Shown here piece by piece: positions 34,501-46,020 of a stretch of DNA of 64,000 nt. How positions within the stretch are numbered: the stretch's first letter is position 1; every line of letters starts with the position of its first letter. The stretch covers positions 92,200 through 156,199 of the forward strand of contig WTPW01000581.1 of the NCBI GenBank assembly GCA_009809945.1. Direction: 5' to 3'. The stretch comes from Gigaspora margarita. Its lineage: Eukaryota; Glomeromycota; Glomeromycetes; Diversisporales; Gigasporaceae. The position numbers were made by a program, and so were the translations under genes. Under the pieces are notes generated by a model. That model had not been told where the DNA came from, did not search any database, and was given only the letters and a program-made list of their open reading frames with translations.

Positions 34501-34997
34501 GTCAAATTTCAGTTTTTATAAACTCGTGCTCAGGCTTGAAGGTGGTATAAAATTTCTGTTTGATTGGAGGACCGTTCTCAGTATATATTTCATACTGAGC
34601 TACAGAGTTCCTTCCTAACCAGCCTGACTCCTCCTTAAATATATTCTTATACCTCAATAGTAAAACCCTCAATTGTATTTCTTGCTCACTCGATAATGGC
34701 TCTAACTTAATATCTTGCTCTTCTTTTACTTTATTTAGGTAGATTGTCTCATACTTTGGGTCCTTATAAAGGATACAAGTACCAATGTTATGCCCTACCT
34801 TTGATATTTCTTGCACTACTCGAGTACATCTTCACTTTTTTTGGACTTCCAATAAAGGTAGGTTTTATCGATTAAAGTTTCATCTTCATATTCTTTCTCT
34901 GAATCACTCTTGTCAATTTCTGACCCAGTTCTTCTTCTGATGTATCTACTACTTCTAGTTCCTTTCCTTTCTTATTTGGTTTCTCTTTTTTTTTGAT

Positions 34998-35400
34998 TCA
35001 TTTATTTATATTTGCGGGTTTACAATACTCAGTAGATATTTTTATCTTCCTCCTTCTATCAGGAATTATTAACCCACACTCCTTCCAATCTAACCTTGCC
35101 CTAGCTTTCTTCATCCAGTCGTTTCTGACAATTACGGCATAATTTCCAGCGTCAGTTATGACTGCCCGTAAAGAAATTGTCTTTCCTCTAACAGTTATGG
35201 GAAATTTATCCACTTCTCCTATGGTCGCTTCTGCTCTCTGTGTATCCCAATTATGACCACTATAGATGGATGATCAATTGCAATACCTACTTCTTTTAAA
35301 AAATTAGCTGAGACTACACACCTAGAAGAGCCACTGTTAAGTACTAGAAGTATGGGGTGGCCTTTTACTTAGGCTTCACAATACATTGAGGTGGTCTTTT
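34998..35400 (-). pseudogene. Gypsy aspartic protease, active-site Asp lost
   Basis: The segment LLVLNSGSSRCVVSANFLKE sits where a retropepsin carries D-S/T-G, but here Asn replaces the catalytic Asp (AAC codon). The following block (DKFPITVRGK...DWMKKARARLDW) is typical of Gypsy proteases. A stop and frame changes lie on both sides. Non-functional. Confidence 0.75.
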
Positions 35401-36918
35401 CTTCTTTATCTACTTTCAAACAGTATTTTGCCATTTTTGTTGTTACTACTCTGCCTGCTCTTGTTATCCTTGTAATTTCCTTTCTAATATTAGGAGCCAC
35501 CTGGAACAGTTGAGCATATGTTATATCAGCTTTTTTATTTTGGAGATTGGTCATGATCGAATATGGCTGAATATTGGACATTATTAATAGCTTTATAGGT
35601 CTCGTTTTCCTTTTCTTTGTGATCACCCTTTTTACTTTGCGCATGTGATCCTTGGTTTCTTCCTTATTTAACTTCAGAGTTTTTACTTCTTCTGCTTCAC
35701 TGTCATTTTTCTTTCTTTTTTTAGTAGCGAAAGTTTCAAATATGGGGTCTGAAGAGGGAATTTCAGAATTAAACACACTCTCACCCTCACAAGGTGCATT
35801 TTTTAGTTTAAAGACTCTTTTCCAGATAATAGTTGGGCCAACATAGCTTGCGCCCAATTAACATCTACGGTTGGCCTATTTTGACTAGAAGTTTCTTTAG
35901 TTTCTGGTGCTCTTGTCCTTTCATTTACATTTACTGCTAGCCTGGAGTTATTATTGGCATTGGTTTTTAGTATAGGGTATTCATATAAAACATGGCCCAG
36001 TTGTCAACATGTGAAACATGTGATTTGGGACCGATTTTCGCAGAAGGGCGCATTACTATGATTTCAGTTTGAATTTCCTCTAGAACTGTTATCATTTTTC
36101 AACGTCATTACCAATTCTCCCATTAAAGTTGTTAACTTTTTCAGGGGGTCTTCCACTAGTTCAGGAGCAAGAGGCTGAGCTGCCCTGTTTACCAGTTGCT
36201 GAAGGTACAAGACCATTGGATTTGATGAAAGAGCCTGATTACACATTATTACATTTCTTGATAGAGTCAATTCGCTAACTTTAGCCCTTTCTATGGCTGC
36301 CTGTAGGGTTCCTGGCATAAATAGACCCACTGCTAGTGCTAGGTTTGGTTGTAATCCTTGCACGAAAATTTGTGCTTCTATTGCCTCGGGTATTGGTTCC
36401 TCTACTGATACATGCTAAAATAATGCTACCATATCCGCTGCATATTGATCAATGGCTTCTTCTACTTTCTGGTGCCTAGTAAGTAATTCTGTACTCCATT
36501 GACTCATAAGCATCTGCGTACAAAAATTCTGCTAGAACTGATGTACAAAGCTCGTATCGGGGTGCAACTCATCTTCCCACTGGTCGATATGAGGTCTATT
36601 ATTCCTTCAGGTTTCCCACCATAAAACAGCCATTCTGGTTAAATACGTGCCTACCACCGCAATATACTGATCACCCTGGATATTATTAGCTTCAAACGCA
36701 TGACTTACAGCTTCTAACCAAGCCACTGGGTCTTGGTTTCCTCCAGTAAATGTGGGAATAGTCACTACGTTCATTTCTCGTATTTGATTATTTTGGATGA
36801 CTTGAGGAAGAGCACCTGCCATTAGCTGCAACAACTGATGAATTTGTTGCCAGAAATCGTTCCCTTGATTTTCTTGACTGTCATTATTGTCATTATTAAT
36901 ATCGAAAGAAGGGTCCAT
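35369..36918 (-). pseudogene. Gypsy Gag with zinc knuckle
   Basis: The Gag-type frame starts near 36918 (MDPSFDINNDN) and shows the retrotransposon Gag core (PTFTGGNQDPVAWLEAVSHA, LTRMAVLWWET). After 36607 it continues with stops through a second block ending near 36064. A CCHC-like knuckle follows near 36030 (CFTC-stop-QLGHVLYEYP), where one position is a TGA stop and the last Cys is Tyr. A basic linker frame (35369-35857) leads to the protease. Coats element RNA. Confidence 0.8.
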
Positions 36919-37020
36919 TTTCGACAAGCTACTGTGAAATTTACTTTGTAGTTTTGATATATGCACAAACTAATGAAAATTTTTAATCCTAACTTCCTAG
37001 TAATAATGTTCAGAATCCAC

Positions 37021-37033
37021 ACAACTGGCACCA
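37021..37033 (-). other. Primer-binding site of Gypsy element
   Basis: Directly inside the 5' LTR on the minus strand, TGGTGCCAGTTGT is complementary to a tRNA 3' end including CCA. The tRNA type is not assigned. Confidence 0.7.
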
Positions 37034-37035
37034 AA

Positions 37036-37608
37036 TGTTATGGTCAATATGGGAGAGCTTTGGTAACTTAGTCTGGTTTAGCTTCGATCGTAAACAAAAT
37101 TAGGGTTGATTTGGTATCATGGATTATGCAATCACGGGATTGTGCAGCAAGTGACGAATTTATGCAATGCAAAATGTGAGATAGAAGTCAATTTGTAAAT
37201 TTGGGGCTCAAGGGTTTCTTTATTAATAATTTTATATTCAAGTTATATACAATGAATTACACTTCGGTATTTAATGCAACTAAATTGCCATTGACCATAA
37301 GTGATAACTATTCCTTCTTATGTTCAAAAACCCAACCTATTTATATAACTTCGACTCATATGTAAATTCTATTCCTTGGCTTATGATCCAAATCACTCGC
37401 TTGGAAACCAAATCTCTCGTTTGGAGACTCGATCTCCCAATTGGAGATTTGATCTCCCATTGGGAGATTTGATCCCCAGTCTGGAGATTCGATCATCCAC
37501 CCAAGCCACACTAACCTTTTTCCCAACATAATATGAAATAACGACATAACACTAACCAAATAAAGAAAACAAAGGAAAAATGAAAATTAAAAATTTCTGC
37601 ACACAACA
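37036..37608 (-). repeat. LTR of Gypsy element (5' LTR in element orientation), 573 bp
   Basis: Paired with 29882-30454. The same 573-bp length and the same ends support the boundaries. It keeps CG at many sites where the other LTR has CA or TG, and the reverse. Confidence 0.9.
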
Positions 37609-37804
37609 CCGTCCTGGTTAAAAGACTACCTGTCTTTTAAAAAACTGGACTGGACTGCAGTCCAGGACCGAATAAGACCGAATAGAGCTAGGTCGGATGG
37701 ACCAATGATCAATATACTTTTTTGCTATAACTATGAAATTAAATTCTTATCAATGTGTACCAATATTGAAAAAACTGATAATCTATAATTTGACAATAAT
37801 GGTA
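37609..37804. other. GGTCC-rich spacer
   Basis: Includes an AGTCCAGGACCGAATAAGACC segment. Similar GGTCC words occur left of the retrotransposon. It may be part of an older element. Confidence 0.4.
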
Positions 37805-37987
37805 CAGTCTACTCCCGCAATAGTCACACCGAAATAGTCACATTTTCTTGAGACTATATACCAATCATTTGCAGTAATATAAAATTAACTCTCGTTATAA
37901 TCACATGATGTGACTATTATTATGTTTATCTTGCTATAGTCACATCAAGTTTCTGCCAGTCAGTGTGACTATAGCGGGAGTAGACTG
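37805..37987. mobile_element. TA-flanked mariner-type MITE, 183 bp
   Basis: The left TIR CAGTCTACTCCCGCAATAGT pairs with the reverse complement of the right end, CAGTCTACTCCCGCTATAGT. TA lies at 37803-37804 and 37988-37989. Compact and well preserved. Confidence 0.92.
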
Positions 37988-38043
37988 TACATTACTTACA
38001 TGCGGATCGAGCAGATTACACTAATTTTGGATTTGAACAATAT

Positions 38044-38222
38044 ACTGTATTTACATATAGATGTTGTTTTGGAACACGAGTTTGAGGCAAGCTAATAGTT
38101 AATTTAGGCGAATGCAAATTATAATTTTTATCATTAAAATCCTCGGCTAAATTACCATTAGCTTGTTTCAAACTCGTGTTCCAAAATAATGCCCATAGGC
38201 GTTATTTCACACAAATACAGTG
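38044..38222. mobile_element. Fold-back element with GGAACACGAGTTTGA arms
   Basis: The left arm TTTTGGAACACGAGTTTGAG pairs with the right arm TTTCAAACTCGTGTTCCAAA. Outer ACTGTATTT and AAATACAGT words close the structure. The target duplication is not resolved. Confidence 0.7.
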
Positions 38223-38423
38223 CAAATTGTAAATCAACTAATAACGCCTCTATTTTATAAACGTTAACAACAGCCCGTTCTCATTATACATTATACGTGG
38301 TTTAATCTTGTTTAACAACCTAAGGGGTTTGTAATTGAATTTTAATCAAAAACAACATTTTATAGTTGTTTCAAAATGCGTATTATCATAATATTTAGTT
38401 TATTTGATATTTACTATTAGGAC

Positions 38424-38470
38424 CGACGGTCCTTTCGGTCCGTCCTAAAAAGGACCGGACCGGCCTGATC
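38424..38470. repeat. GGTCC palindrome cluster
   Basis: Several overlapping GGACCG/CGGTCC words form a GC-rich hairpin in otherwise AT-rich DNA, at the edge of duplication copy B. Confidence 0.6.
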
Positions 38471-38589
38471 CCTGGACGCACCGAAGGACAGTCGGTAGAA
38501 TTGATAATGAATTAGTATATGTAAATTTTAGCCAATACTATCTTAATTTCGATAACAATCGTAAATTACAGAATTAGTATGATAGTATT

Positions 38590-40160
38590 TTTGCATGATA
38601 TTTCAGCAAATGCTTTTCTTGCCGATTCACCTATTATTTTCTAAATAGGTAAGATATTATTTTTATATAAAGCTTCAGCCAGCACTTTTTTTACTGATTC
38701 ACCCAAATTATTATAACTTAAATTTAAATTAGTTGGTAGTATTTTTGCATAAAGCTTCTATTAACTGTTAGTGCTTTCCTGCTGATGCACCCAACTCATT
38801 TTGATATAAATCTAAATTAATTAAGGTAACATTTTTGCATAAAGCTTCTGTCAGTGATTTTTCTGCTGATTCACCCAACTTATTATGACTTAAATTTAAA
38901 TTAGTTAATGTCGTATTTTTGCACAAAGCTTCAGCAAGAGCTTTTCCTGCTGATTCGCCCAATTCATTATTAATTACTTTTAAATTAGTCAACGTAGTAT
39001 TTTTACATAAAGCTTCTGCCAGTGCTTTTCCTCCTGATTCACCCAACCGATTACATTCTAAATTTAAATTAGTTAATGTATTATTTTTGCATAAAGCTTC
39101 AGCCAATGCTTTTCCTGCTGATTCACCAAAGCCATTATATTTTACATTTAAATTAGTTAATGTAGTATTTTTACATAAAGCTTCTGCCAGTGCTTTTCCT
39201 GCTGATTCACCCAACCGATTACATTGTAAATTCAAATTAGTTAACGTAGTATTTATGCATAAGGCTTCAGCCAGTGCTTTTCCTCCTGGTTCACCAAGCT
39301 GATTACGTCCTAAATTTAAATTAGTTGTCGTAGTATTTTTGCATAAAGCTTCTGCCAGTGCTTTTCCTGCCGATTCACCCAACTCATTATCATATAAATT
39401 CAAATCAGTTAACGTAGTATTTTTACGTAATGCTTCAGCTAGTGCTTTTCCTGCTGATTCACCTAACTTATTATTATATAAATCCAATTCAGTTAACGTA
39501 TTATTTTTGCATAAAGCTTCAGCCAGTACTTTTCCTGCTGATTCACCCAACTTAATAGAGCATAAATCTAAATTAGTTAACGAAGTGCTTTTGCATAAAG
39601 CTTCAGCCAGTGCTTTTCCTGTTGATTCACTTAACTTATTAGAAATTAAATTATTAGCTCTTAAATTTAAACTAGTTAAGGTAGAATTTTTACATAAAGC
39701 TTCAGCCAGTTCTTTTATTGCTAATTCACCCAACTTATTATTACTTAAATCTAAATTAATTAACGTAGTATTTTTATATAAAGCTTCAGCCAGTGCATTT
39801 CCTGCATTATTACTTAATCGGTTATATTTTAAATTTAAGAACATAAGAGTAATGTTCTTGGACAGAGCCATAGCCAGTGCTATTCCTGCTTCATCACCCA
39901 GGTAATTGTCTTTAAATTTAAATTAGTCAGTGTGTTATTATTGCATAGAGCCATAGCTATTCCTTGTCCTGCCCCATTGCATAAATGTTTTGAACTCAAA
40001 TCTAGGTAATTCAATGTGGGAATTGTGAATAAACTTTCAGCTAGAACTTTTCCCGCCTCAATACTTAGCTTATCATGGTTCAAATATAAATTACTCAAAC
40101 TCATAATCTTATCAATGGCTTCTGTTATTGGTAAGGTATACGACTGTGAGCTTGATATTT
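38590..40160 (-). pseudogene. Gene B, C-terminal exon: RNI-type leucine-rich repeats
   Basis: About 16 units of the 28-residue LRR_RI repeat (LGESAGKALAEALCKNTTLTNLNL) follow a less regular cap (SLSNLYLNHDKLSIEAGKVL). The exon start at 40160 is chosen because the donor AATA|GTAAGT of the linker exon and this AAAAAG|AAATATC junction join in frame, and an ACTAAT branch-like motif lies 10 bases upstream. A one-base loss near 39915 and an insertion near 38770 break the frame, otherwise the array is long and regular (38768-39871). Presumed protein-binding module of the kinase upstream. Confidence 0.85.
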
Positions 40161-40420
40161 CTTTTTAATTAGTTGATGTTATTTTGCATATAAATTCATT
40201 AGTGAGTGTTAGATTCATATTCAAGCAAGAGTGCAGGTTAAATTTTAAATAATATGATTAATAATAATTCTGTAATTAAATAAATGCATTCAGTTTAATA
40301 GTAAACTTATACCATTATTGATCACTTTTCTTCGTTTTATTTCATCTTATAGATGCATAGATAAATAAATCTAGTAATATGCTTAGACGATAAATAATTA
40401 AATCTTAAATTTAAACTTAC

Positions 40421-42053
40421 TATTGTCTTCATTTAATAAAAAATTAATTGTGTGTTTTTTTGAAATTTGCGGATTTGATGTTGAATTTAGATTGCTAATA
40501 TCTTTAAAAAACTCAAGACTGTATTTTATTTAGTTATATACAACTACAAAGTAATATAATGCTATTTTTTTTATAAAGATTTGTCTAAAACTTTCAATAC
40601 GCAAATAATGAACAAAATTTACTTAAATATTAAATGAATCACTGCCAATGTTTTGAAAAAAATTTACAGAGTCTGACATAGGAATTCTAAAACTTCGTTG
40701 TAAACTTGAAAGCAAAGAATCTATAGTTGGAGTTAATAATTTGCTATGGGTTTTAGAATGAGGATGCGCATGTTTAGCAATGAATTTCCCGGACTTAAAT
40801 AATTCTTGTCGTTTATTTTCTGCTTCTATAAAAATTTTGTCTACATTACAATATCTAGAATTTATTTCACCATATATTTCATTAATAGATGGCCTCTCTA
40901 AAGGCTCCGAACACCAACATTTTTGCATTAAAATAGCCCAACATTGCGGTGTATCCTCTGTAATCTCTGGACGTGATCCATCGCATATACTAAGCGCAAG
41001 GTTCCCATCATACGCCCGATCGCAAAAGGGACGACATCCAGATGTAAGTTCCCACATAATCATTCCTAAACTATAAATATCTGAACTAAATGAATATTGT
41101 TTTTTCTTGAATATCTCAGGTGCGACATATGGTATAATCCCATATATTTCTGAATTTTTCGGATCTTCTTTTGCTGGTTGACTAAATCCTAAATCTGCAA
41201 TAAAGGATTCATTCACTTTATCTATTAATATGTTTCCACTGTGTATATCGCGGTGTATGATTTTATTTTCATGAATCCATTTAATGGCTGTAACAATATC
41301 CCTAAGAAAGTTTAGTTTCATTTGCCAAGTAATATTTTTTAAAATCACTTGATAAATATTCATTCAAACTTCCATGAGACATATAAGACATAACAAATAT
41401 ATAATTATTTGTATTTGGATCTTGTGACACTCCATAACATTGGACAAGTTTACGTTTGGAGGAATTAGGCTGACTTTCAACAATATTTTGTAACTACAAA
41501 AAAAAAAAAAACGTTATGAACATTTTATAATAATCTATTAAAACTAAATTAGGTTAAATGGCTAGTTAAATTCATTTATTTATATCCATACCTCTTTTAA
41601 GAATGCAGAGTCAATGTTAGAGGAATCTTTAAGAACTTTTAACACAACTTTAGCATTTTTATTCCGACTAAATTTTTCTTTTTTCGAACCTTGTAAATTA
41701 TTTAATGTTCCTTTTGTCCATGTAGCAGTAAAAACTTCACTAAAACCACCTGATCCAATTTGCTTTGTGTCTACAAAGTCCTTGAATGGGATCCACTCTA
41801 ATCTATATTGAAATTGTTTATTATGCGTTGCCTTAATTAAATTGTCAATATCTTGATTTCCACTATTAACATTTAGGATTCGTCGTGCATGATAACAATC
41901 AGAACATAATTTATTATTTTCGTAATAAAGTTTTACTTTTCTACCACAGCTGGTACATTTGGTTTGTTTAGAATTGCAAAAAGTGCATACTTTATTAGGT
42001 TTAAGTTTTCGATTTTTACCGCAGTTTACGCATTCATCTTTAATGTGCTTCAT
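40421..42053 (-). pseudogene. Gene B, N-terminal part: Cys-rich region plus TKL protein kinase and linker exon
   Basis: Exon 1 (42053-41592, 154 codons) has CVNC, CTFC, CTSC, CSDC pairs, the glycine loop IGSGGFSEV and the lysine in VVLKVLKD. The 98-nt intron keeps a GTATGG donor and a T-rich TTTGTAG acceptor. Exon 2 (41493-40623) has HRDIHSGNIL, DLGFS, APEIF, SDIYSLGMIMWE. An A6 run near 41340 puts the two halves of exon 2 in different frames. A TAA lies directly before the GTAAAT that replaces the end-of-exon donor. Linker exon 40518-40421 has intact sites. This is the best preserved of the three copies at splice sites, yet it is still broken twice. An assembly error in the A run is possible. 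ATG at 42053 is preferred to an in-frame upstream ATG, because copies A and C start at the same place. Confidence 0.8.
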
Positions 42054-43930
42054 GATTAAATTTATTTTATGTGATCTAATCACAAATCTACAAGACAAAC
42101 GTTTAAAATATTTTACATGCGCATAAGACTCTATAATTACGGTAAAAATCTTTTTATTCGGTATATAATTAGAAAACGTTAAATATGGGAGAGTGTAATA
42201 ATTAAAAGAATAAGGATGGAGAAACATGTAGTAAAGGATAAATTTGACCTTTATTTGATGAAAATATAAAGATATTTATGCATTCTAAGGAATAGCTTCG
42301 AGCCATTTTTCCTATTTATATCGAATTTGTCATTTCCTTAATAATCGCACCGTCTTTATTACTTTATATTACATTGCAGCAATACGGATTGCACCGATGA
42401 ATTAATCCTAGCAGTTGTAGTGATACAAATTGAAAGTTAACAAGTATATCTACTGTAATTATTTAGTATGTTACTTAAATATGTTCTTTTTTTGTATTCA
42501 CGGACCAAATTAACCTGAACCAAATGAAGAGTACCTTGGCAAATGATTGGTCTATCACTGTTCGTGAACTTCATGGGAACTTAAATATACGTAAATATTA
42601 AAAATTAGCATTAACTTAATACATAAAGTTTAAATAATTGCCAATTAAAAATTCCAGAATTTATGCAATTCGATTACAGTGCTTTTTCGTGCGGGGATAC
42701 AAACCAAAAAAGGAAATCTTGTTTTGTAAATAAACTAAGTGCGTGAGATAAAAATTTAGGGTCAGCGCCTTAATTTTAGACGTTATAGTAACATATTAAC
42801 ATTCATTATATGCAAAATTTCATTCCCGACATTTTTAATTAGTGTGCCAAGGTCGATTAAACACTAGTTTTTGCCTATTTTCGCTTTTTTACCCTTTCGT
42901 ACGTGTCCGAATTCTATGTCAAATCCGGAATAGTCAAAATTTGCACTCTCCGATTGGCTATTTTCTCTTCAATAGTTTGTATTACCCGCGTAAATAAGTG
43001 GATACTGTACATGTATTCTACTGAAATATTTCGAATTATGATGTACAAAAGGTGTGACCTCTGCAGGTTTGATGTAAAATTACAGGATCAAGATTTCAAC
43101 GAATATTATTTGAAAACGTTAATAACAAAAGAGCATAATAATTAAAAGAATAATGATGGATACACATGTAGTAAAGGTTGGGTTTTCCCTTTATTTGATG
43201 GAAATATAAAGATATTTATGCATTTTTAAAGAATAACTTCGAGTCTTTTTCCTATCTATATTGAATGTGGCATTTTCCCCGTAGAAACTTCTATTTGTAT
43301 TACGATGCAAGCAATTAAGTTCTAGACAACGGTATACTTGTCAAATGTTTGGTCGATCTCTGTTCGAGGACTTCATGGGATTCTAAATATTAAAAAAAAA
43401 AGTAAAAAAATACAAAAAGTTAGTGTTAATTACAAAGTTTAATTTGAAGTACATATTATAATAAAAATATAACTATGTTCTAGATATTAATTGAAATAAA
43501 ATATAACTATGTCCCAGATATTAATCGAAATTAAACCTGTATAGATAAATACCTGGCTCTGTATGCGTTGGTAAACGATCATATATGCATCTATTATGTA
43601 ATATACTGTAAAATCTAAATTTTTACAGGTCTTGAAAATCTGTTAATTCAAGTTTATCGTAATGGACATAGCAAGAGGACATATCTTTATACAATTTCTC
43701 ATATTAATTCTGTATATTTGAGTTTTTTTTTAGAACTTTCGTTTTGAAACTTATTTTATGAGGTCAACTTGTTAACTTATCTATCTATATTTCCAAAAAA
43801 AAATGGAGCTGCAGGCTCGTACCCAAAGAGCTGAAATGAACCTTCACCTTTGGATATCATAAAATACTATCAATAAATTAGTTGACCTTGTTAAAAATGA
43901 TGCTGATTGGATTAAGCACTTAATCGATTA
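42054..43930. promoter_or_regulatory. Upstream region of gene B with the same duplicated module
   Basis: The module GAAAACGTTAA... occurs at 42170-42360 and again at 43113-43300, as in copy A. No promoter motif can be assigned with certainty. Confidence 0.4.
42690..42996. mobile_element. MITE family with GATACAAACC termini, copy 2
   Basis: Occupies the same place between the two modules as the element at 22695-23014, so it predates the A/B duplication. Ends GGGGATACAAACC and its reverse complement in TTTGTATTACCCGCG. Confidence 0.65.
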
Positions 43931-43936
43931 ATGAAT

Positions 43937-44060
43937 GCGCTATCACTGCGCTATTACTGCGCTATTACTGCGCTATTACTGCGTTATTGCTGCGTTATTA
44001 CTGCGCTATTACTGTGCTATTGCTGCGCTATTACTGCGCTATTACTGCGCTATTACTGCG
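43937..44060. repeat. 11-bp minisatellite TGCGCTATTAC, about 11 units
   Basis: The tandem unit TGCGCTATTAC has few variants. The corresponding site in copy A (23965-23990) has only about two units. The plus-strand reading frame through it is a product of the repeat. Confidence 0.92.
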
Positions 44061-44502
44061 CTTTTCAAATTCCTGCGATTGGTGGTTTTCTTTGCAATCG
44101 GTGATTGGAGATTTCTTGTGATGTATGAAAATTACTGATCGCAGTCTCTCAAGAATTTAGTACAACTGATATATTATTAAATCAAGCGTACACAAGTGAA
44201 TATCATTTTAATTATGGGAGGCATCCTTTTATTATTATGACAACAATTAAACATGAACAAAAATGTACCGTTTTATTTCTCAACATAAAAAGTTTTTGAT
44301 ATTTCAAGAATAAATGTGTCATTCCTCAAAGAAAGTCAATTAATTTATTGAATATGATGATGCTATTTTTTTCATTTTTTGTTAAATGGAATGAATTTCA
44401 GAAGCACAGAATCCTATTGACCCACTTTTTAATTCATTTGATATATCGAGATGCCGAAGTTGAGTTTTATTGAACTTTTGAAGAACATTTGTTAGAGTAT
44501 AT

Positions 44503-44838
44503 GGAGTGTTCCGTATTAAAAGGGCCCATTTTTACAATTTTTTGAAAAATGAGTTTTTATTAGATTCATGTAAATTTTGACATGATTGATATTTTCAATT
44601 ATAAATAAAGTCAATTTGCATAAAGAAAAATAGAGATAATGTAAAAGAAAAATTACATGAGGCTGCTTAAGGCCAAGCACTTCACGGGATTACCCGATAG
44701 TTGCTAGTTACGTTTAACCAATCAAATCATGAAAATTAATTAATCCCGGATCAGTTCGAAAATCAAAACAAATGGCTAAACTCAATTATCTCAAAATGAG
44801 ATAAATGTAAAAATGGACCCTTTAATACGGAACACTCC
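44503..44838. mobile_element. TIR element inserted in copy B, 336 bp
   Basis: The left TIR GGAGTGTTCCGTATTAAAAG pairs with the reverse complement of the right end (GGAGTGTTCCGTATTAAAGG). ATAT flanks both sides (44499-44502, 44839-44842). Copy A is uninterrupted at the same place (about 25148), which gives the empty site. Confidence 0.88.
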
Positions 44839-45805
44839 ATATGCTCTCGGTTGTTCAAAGGTTGTCGTTGAAACCTACCCCTAAGAAAATGTATATTATA
44901 TTTACTCTATATCAGATATACATTCTCATGTAATCTCTTGTTTAATTTGTTTGTGTAAATTTTATCCAAAATGGTTTGAATACAACATTTTTACAAAAGT
45001 TTAAAAATATCCTCATAATGCAGATTTTGGCACTTTCTTGTGATGCGCACAATGCAAATTTATCAACAATCCATTAGATTTCATCAATTTACAAAATATT
45101 AATTTTTCAAGCCTCTTTAAATTACTTATCACAACAAATTTTGTTTTGATCTGTTCAACGTTATTAGAGTGATAACCAATCTATGATCCTTGAGATTATG
45201 CAAACAAATAGTCAAGTCCAAATTAAAAATAAAACACAAATGACCATAATTTTATGCTTGAACTCGTTAGTATTGCAGTTTTTGCCTTTATTTCAAACGA
45301 TTCCTGATCTTGAAAAGAATATTGCAAGAAATACTGCAATAGAAATATTTTTGGTAGTTCAAAAATTTTATACATGCCTTCAAAATTTAATAGAGATAAT
45401 GTTTAACTTTAATGCCATAAATTTAGTATAAAATATTCTAATTAAATTTATAAAGCAGGTCTCCAAATCATCTTATGTAATTGGGACAATGGTATTAATA
45501 TTATCAGAAATAAATTGTTTTTTGAACTCTTTTCCTTCACCTTTCCCACACATGAATTAAAAACATAAGTCTCATTTTTCCATAATATTTAATGTGCCTT
45601 ACATATTTCATCATGGTATTACTATAAAAATTTTATCTTATTTCAAAAATTGGTAATTATTTATTTTTATTCAATACACAAAAAATTTCTTATTTTTTTT
45701 GTTGTTTTTTATGTCCTGCAGATCTTCATATTCTGCACCATACTTCACCTTCATTAATTACAATTATAGATTAAATTATTGCTACTATGGTTTTGAGAAT
45801 TATTG

Positions 45806-46020
45806 TATTGGTCTTATGTAACAACCTGTGCTTTTTTCATTTACTATTGGCATGGGATTGTTATGTCAGTCACTGTGCAATAAGATAGTTATGATATGGG
45901 TATGTTGAATAACCCAGTTACACGCAGGGTTCATATGTAAATCCCATGCCTTTGGCACAGAATATGAACTCATGTGTAACTGGGTTATTCATTACAACCC
46001 ATATGTGTCTTGTTCATTGT
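45806..46020. mobile_element. Insertion in copy B with palindromic interior
   Basis: The segment is absent from the paralogous site near 26072. It starts TGTATTGGTCTTATGTAACA. It holds the pair AATAACCCAGTTACACGCAG and ATGTGTAACTGGGTTATTCA as a hairpin. Its first 45 bases are shared with 15210-15262. Confidence 0.65.

Larger units (their letters stand above)
29882..37608 (-). mobile_element. Ty3/Gypsy LTR retrotransposon, decayed
   Basis: Element order on the minus strand is 5' LTR (37036-37608), primer-binding site (37021-37033, TGGTGCCAGTTGT), gag, protease, reverse transcriptase, RNase H, integrase and 3' LTR (29882-30454). Integrase after RNase H defines the Ty3/Gypsy order. Frame changes and stops occur throughout. 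A solo LTR is inserted between RNase H and integrase. The 5-bp flanks differ (TCTGT and CCGTC), so no target duplication is seen. Not autonomous today. Confidence 0.92.

Noticed and set aside
29877-37613. Target duplication of the Gypsy element
   Set aside because: The 5-bp flanks (TCTGT and CCGTC) do not match. A claim would need shifted boundaries that the LTR ends do not support.
39339-39905. Plus-strand frame of 188 codons with repeated HKASASAFPADSPN
   Set aside because: Antisense of the 84-bp LRR repeats of gene B. The same shadow appears opposite genes A and C.
43937-44060. CRISPR-like regular repeats
   Set aside because: Pure tandem units without spacers in a fungal context. A minisatellite.
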